This document shows, in pieces, positions 5,251 through 7,667 of a stretch of 7,667 nucleotides of DNA. The first letter of the stretch is position 1; the number at the start of each line of letters is the position of its first letter. The DNA lies in the NCBI GenBank assembly GCA_013140955.1, contig JABFRY010000162.1, positions 1-7,667 of the forward strand, written 5' to 3'. Source of the DNA: Acidobacteriota bacterium. Its GTDB lineage: Bacteria > Acidobacteriota > Vicinamibacteria > Vicinamibacterales > UBA2999. The notes below the pieces were generated by a model. The model saw only the letters and a program-made list of their open reading frames with translations, ran no database searches and was not told where the DNA came from. Both the position numbers and the translations under genes were made by a program.

Positions 5251-5658
5251 TCAGTCGCGATCGGGATAGACGTTGAACACCCGGTTGTTCCAGGTGAGCC
5301 GCTCCGTCTTGATCTCGAAGCGGTTGGGATCCCGGTGCCGGTGGCCGTGCGCGGTCACGGTGGCGCCCATCGGGATGATGTCCTCGGTCAGCCCCGCGCG
5401 CTCGGTGCGGTTGGGCGGGGCCAGCACGACGTCCCAGATCTGCCCGTCGGCGCGAATCTTCAGGGCCCCGTGGGGACCCGCAAGATTCACGGGAGCGGTC
5501 ACCGTGCCCGTCACCTCGAAGTCCTGGTCGAGATACCCGCCCCAGCCGTGATGGGCGTAAAGCGAGAGCGGGGCCGCCATCGCGAGGGCCAGGAGTACGC
5601 CGCCGAGCCGCAGTGTCGCACGACGTGACGTCTGTACACGCGTCCTTGCAGTCTTCAT
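5251..5658 (-). CDS. Secreted DUF6152 family protein
   Basis: Seen: 135 residues. Residues 1-35 are a signal peptide: basic start (MKTARTRVQTSRRATLR), hydrophobic core LGGVLLALAMAAP, and cleavage predicted after SLYA, leaving HHGWGGY at the mature N-terminus. The rest is a small beta-rich domain: TGTVTAPVNLAGPHGALKI (50-68, with H63), IWDVVLAPPN (74-83), GATVTAHGHRHRD (98-110, H104/H106/H108) and RFEIKTERLTW (113-123). This matches the DUF6152 plan of an N-terminal HH, a GxV-x-NPH-like strand and a closing strand. Function is unestablished; the clustered His suggests metal binding (inference). ATG at 5658 is chosen over one at 5730 because a GGAGGA lies 5 nt upstream and a signal peptide begins there. 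It is first in an operon with DUF6644 and divergent from the cytochrome gene. Confidence 0.85.
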   Translation of the reverse strand: MKTARTRVQTSRRATLRLGGVLLALAMAAPLSLYAHHGWGGYLDQDFEVTGTVTAPVNLAGPHGALKIRADGQIWDVVLAPPNRTERAGLTEDIIPMGATVTAHGHRHRDPNRFEIKTERLTWNNRVFNVYPDRD

Positions 5659-5663
5659 CGCAG

Positions 5664-5669
5664 TCCTCC
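5664..5669 (-). promoter_or_regulatory. Ribosome binding site deciding the DUF6152 start
   Basis: The minus strand reads GGAGGA, 5 nt before the ATG at 5658. It rules in the signal-peptide start over the longer frame opening at 5730. Confidence 0.8.
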
Positions 5670-5728
5670 AGCGTGACACGAGTGCGCGGATGGGCCCGTC
5701 CCGGGGAGGGGCCCTGACGACCGCTGGC

Positions 5729-5734
5729 ATTATA
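5729..5734 (-). promoter_or_regulatory. Candidate -10 element for the DUF6152-DUF6644 operon
   Basis: The minus strand reads TATAAT, a perfect -10 hexamer in a very GC-rich setting. Transcription would start near 5722, giving a leader of about 64 nt to the ATG. No good -35 is visible at 16-18 bp, so an activator or an alternative sigma factor may be involved. Confidence 0.45.
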
Positions 5735-5774
5735 GGTCGGTCGCTTCCGCGTGCGGCCCGCCCCCCCGCTTCGC

Positions 5775-5780
5775 TACAAT
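5775..5780 (+). promoter_or_regulatory. Candidate -10 element for the cytochrome c gene
   Basis: TACAAT (five of six consensus bases) stands 62 bp upstream of the start codon; transcription would begin near 5787. The -35 region at 17 bp (TGCGGC) is poor. With the oppositely directed TATAAT at 5729-5734 it forms a back-to-back divergent promoter region about 46 bp apart. Confidence 0.4.
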
Positions 5781-5787
5781 ACGCGCG

Positions 5788-5812
5788 TCAGCCACGTCGT
5801 CCGGCTGGCTGA
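5788..5812 (+). other. Hairpin at the 5' end of the cytochrome transcript
   Basis: TCAGCCA (5788-5794) pairs with TGGCTGA (5806-5812) around an 11-nt loop. It begins at the predicted transcription start and ends 15 nt before the AGGAGG ribosome site (5828-5833), which it leaves free. It may stabilise the mRNA or be a protein-binding inverted repeat in DNA. Confidence 0.4.
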
Positions 5813-5842
5813 TCCCTAATTCCCATCAGGAGGCAGCGCGAC

Positions 5843-6634
5843 ATGCACGAGGTCCACGGCACCGACCGTCCGCCCGTTCGTCAGCCGGCTCGTCCGTCTC
5901 GCTCCCGCCTCGGCCGCGCCTGTCTGCTGCTGGCCACTGCGAGCTTCGCCGTGGTGGCAGGCCATGCGCTGACCCACGCCCAGGCACCCGCCGCGCCGGC
6001 GGAGCGGACGGTCTGGGACGGCGTCTATACGGACGCACAAGCCGATCGCGCCACGGGTGTGTTCGGGCAGCGATGCGCCACGTGCCACACCCTCGACGCC
6101 ACGGGCGCCAGGCCGCTGAGCGGCGCCAAGTTCTGGGAGGGGTACACGCAGCTGAGCGTGGTCGACTTCATCGACTACGTCCGGACCGCCATGCCCAACG
6201 GCAACGGCAACTCCCTGCCCGAAGCCACCTACAACGACCTGGTCGCGCTCATCTTCCGGGCCAACGGCCTGCCGAGCGGCTCGACGGAACTCTCGCCGGC
6301 AGCGGCGACCAACGTGCAGATCGTGCCCAAGGACGGGCCAGGACTGCTGCCCGGCGGCAGCCTGGTCCGCGTCGTCGGCTGCCTGGTGCGCAACGGCACC
6401 GAATGGGTGGTCTCGAACGTTCCGCCGCTCGTGCGCGTCCGGCGCGGCGGCAGCGACCCGGCCGACGTCACGCGTCCGCTGGGGGATCAGGCGTACGCGC
6501 TGCGCTTCGTCATCACCCGGCTGGACCGGTACGAAGGACACCGCGTCTCGGTGAACGGCCTGCTCATTGGGGACGGTGGCAGCGGCGGCATCAACCTCTC
6601 CGGACTGACGTCGCTCGCCCCCACCTGCCCCTGA
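5843..6634 (+). CDS. Secreted monohaem c-type cytochrome with C-terminal beta domain
   Basis: Seen: 263 residues; ATG 9 nt after AGGAGG (5828-5833). Signal peptide 1-47: Arg-rich region, hydrophobic core ACLLLATASFAVVAGHAL, cleavage after HAQA. The cytochrome c domain spans about 56-142: WDGVYTDAQADRATGVFGQ, haem site CATCH (C78, C81, H82), and M117 in TAMPNGNG as the likely sixth ligand. Residues 157-262 form a second domain with VRVVGCLVRNGTEWVV (175-190), a GCL-type beta module I associate with acidobacterial secreted proteins; its C180 and C262 could form a disulphide. Known: such periplasmic cytochromes pass electrons to or from oxidoreductases. No oxidoreductase lies in the window, so the partner is unknown. 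It is divergent from the DUF6152-DUF6644 operon and convergent with DUF1501. Confidence 0.88.
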   Translation: MHEVHGTDRPPVRQPARPSRSRLGRACLLLATASFAVVAGHALTHAQAPAAPAERTVWDGVYTDAQADRATGVFGQRCATCHTLDATGARPLSGAKFWEGYTQLSVVDFIDYVRTAMPNGNGNSLPEATYNDLVALIFRANGLPSGSTELSPAAATNVQIVPKDGPGLLPGGSLVRVVGCLVRNGTEWVVSNVPPLVRVRRGGSDPADVTRPLGDQAYALRFVITRLDRYEGHRVSVNGLLIGDGGSGGINLSGLTSLAPTCP

Positions 6635-6637
6635 CGT

Positions 6638-6667
6638 CCGGGCCGCGCCGGGCAGGCGCGGTCCCGG
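6638..6667 (+). terminator. Hairpin directly after the cytochrome stop
   Basis: Left arm 6638-6649 (CCGGGCCGCGCC) pairs fully with 6655-6667 around a 5-nt loop (GGGCA), with one bulged T at 6662. It starts 4 nt after the stop codon at 6634. No T-run follows, so it fits a GC-rich, U-tract-less terminator or an mRNA 3'-end protector. Confidence 0.55.
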
Positions 6668-6675
6668 TGTGGTGA

Positions 6676-6706
6676 CGGGACGATCGGCACCAGCCCGATC
6701 GTCCCG
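6676..6706 (-). terminator. Perfect 12-bp hairpin directly after the DUF1501 stop
   Basis: CGGGACGATCGG (6676-6687) and CCGATCGTCCCG (6695-6706) are exact reverse complements around a 7-nt loop. On the minus strand it begins 6 nt past the DUF1501 stop. It works equally on the plus strand, so it may back up the hairpin at 6638-6667. No T-run flanks it. Confidence 0.6.
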
Positions 6707-6712
6707 GACAGC

Positions 6713-7667
6713 TCAGCTCTGCAGGAATCCGAGGGTCCTCGGCGCGAAGTTCCCCAGGTTGGGGAAGATCGCATCGAGACTCGCGTCCGGCACGCCGAAC
6801 CAGCGGCCCAACGTGGCCGCGTACTGGTCCAGCGAGATCGAGGGGATCCAGTAGCCACGGTCACCCGCATCGTCGGGCCCGCGAAGCTGGAGTGTCGGGA
6901 ACGTCCCGTACGTCCCGCCCTGCACGGCGCCGCCGAGCACGAGCTGCGTGCCGCCCCAGGCGTGATCGGTGCCGATGGTGGCATTGGCATCGGCCGTCCG
7001 GTTGAACTCGCTCTCGGTGAAGAGGGTGACCTGGTTCGACAGGCCCCACAGGTCCAGCGTCGCCATGAACGCGGCAATGGCCTCGTCGAGCGTCGCCATC
7101 AGCCCCTGGTGATTGGCCAGCAGCTCCTCGTGGTTGTCGAAGCCGCCCATGCCGGCGAAGAAGATCTGCCGGTTCATGCCGAGCGTGCCGCGTACGGCCA
7201 GCAGCTGCGCCACCTGGGCGAGCTGACGCCCGATGCCGCTCGTCGGGAACGCCACCGGCAGTGGCGGCGCACCCGCCAGCGCGGCGTTGATCTCCTGCGC
7301 CGCGTCAACGGCACCCTCGAGCACGCCGTTGGCGGCCCCGACGAGCCGGAGCCCGGTGTCGAACGTCAGGAGCCGCTGCAGCGCGGTCAGCCGCGCACGG
7401 CTGACCACGTCGTCACCGAAGGTCTGGAACCCCAGCGACTGCACGTTCGAGAGGTTCAGGCCCTGTGTGCTGGCGCCGGCCAGGAACAGGGCGTTCCCGC
7501 CGCTCACCGTGATGCCGGGCGGGAGCGGACCGGTGTTCACACCCGCCAGCACCTCGTTGACTCGGCCGCCCCACCCCGTGGCGCCGCCGGTCGGGTCCGA
7601 ACTCTGCCACTGCTGGGTCTGATCGGAATGCGAGTACAGGTTCCTCGGCAGCGGCGTGCTGCCAAGG
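6713..7667 (-). CDS. DUF1501 domain protein, N-terminus beyond the window
   Basis: Seen: 317 C-terminal residues; the frame stays open to the window edge. From the edge it reads NLYSHSDQTQQWQSSD, the typical DUF1501 block. Then come GATGWGGRV, a hydrophobic strand (ITVSGGNALFLAG), a helical middle region, IFFAGMGGFDNHEELLANHQ, VTLFTESEFNRTADAN, GTDHAWGGTQLVLGGAVQGG, a GPDD site, ISLDQYAATLGRWFGV and a closing LGFL. Known: DUF1501 proteins are related to the alkaline-phosphatase/sulfatase fold, usually have a twin-arginine signal, and are commonly paired with a DUF1800 gene; activity is not established. The D-N-H, E-F-x-R and D-H-x-W residues are candidate metal and active-site positions. The signal peptide and first part lie outside the window, so export is inferred from the family. 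The stop is followed at once by a hairpin. Confidence 0.92.
   Translation of the reverse strand, partial: LGSTPLPRNLYSHSDQTQQWQSSDPTGGATGWGGRVNEVLAGVNTGPLPPGITVSGGNALFLAGASTQGLNLSNVQSLGFQTFGDDVVSRARLTALQRLLTFDTGLRLVGAANGVLEGAVDAAQEINAALAGAPPLPVAFPTSGIGRQLAQVAQLLAVRGTLGMNRQIFFAGMGGFDNHEELLANHQGLMATLDEAIAAFMATLDLWGLSNQVTLFTESEFNRTADANATIGTDHAWGGTQLVLGGAVQGGTYGTFPTLQLRGPDDAGDRGYWIPSISLDQYAATLGRWFGVPDASLDAIFPNLGNFAPRTLGFLQS

Noticed and set aside
4669..5628. 319-codon plus-strand frame opposite DUF6644 and DUF6152
   Set aside because: It crosses three recognisable genes, and its translation is Arg/Gln/His-rich without structure.
5659..5730. Upstream ATG at 5730 for the DUF6152 protein
   Set aside because: It would bury the signal peptide behind 24 Arg/Pro-rich residues and overlaps the TATAAT element; the ATG at 5658 has a near-ideal ribosome site.
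5816..6541. 241-codon minus-strand frame opposite the cytochrome gene
   Set aside because: The plus strand carries CATCH, a signal peptide and a strong ribosome site; the minus frame has no recognisable features.

Overview
The window is GC-rich bacterial chromosomal DNA with long, GC3-biased genes. Family content points to Acidobacteriota, probably the Vicinamibacteria side: a DUF1501 protein, DUF6152 and DUF6644 proteins, a monohaem cytochrome c with a GCL-type beta domain behind the haem domain, and an Ala/Pro-rich TPR protein. The taxon is inferred from gene content and style; there is no rRNA or tRNA gene to settle it. I see no CRISPR array, insertion sequence, integrase, tRNA or prophage structural gene.

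Left part (1-2034). A membrane-anchored TPR protein on the minus strand (21-1154) is divergent from a small VanZ-like membrane protein (1332-1727, plus). VanZ ends inside a 15-bp tandem repeat and faces an unrecognised 69-residue minus-strand protein (1825-2034).

Middle (2244-4787, plus). Three genes run in one direction: a DUF302 protein, a GH19 chitinase/lysozyme-like hydrolase with an N-terminal peptidoglycan-binding domain, and a GT4 glycosyltransferase of the kind found in exopolysaccharide clusters. The last two are 4 bp apart and almost certainly co-translated. The leader of the hydrolase carries a (CGACA)4 pentanucleotide repeat.

Right part (4747-7667). The glycosyltransferase overlaps, tail to tail by 41 bp, a minus-strand pair: secreted DUF6152 (5251-5658) followed by four-helix membrane protein DUF6644 (4747-5232). 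Divergent from this pair, across a promoter region, is a secreted c-type cytochrome (5843-6634, plus). The three may form an envelope redox or metal module, but this is inference. The cytochrome gene converges on a DUF1501 gene (6713-7667, minus, N-terminus outside the window). The 78-bp gap holds two strong hairpins, one directly behind each stop codon.

I found no clear new defence or mobile system. The most useful leads are the predicted His-His mature N-terminus of the DUF6152 protein beside a membrane protein and a cytochrome, the signal-less GH19 enzyme coupled to a glycosyltransferase, and several short repeats in leaders and at gene ends.
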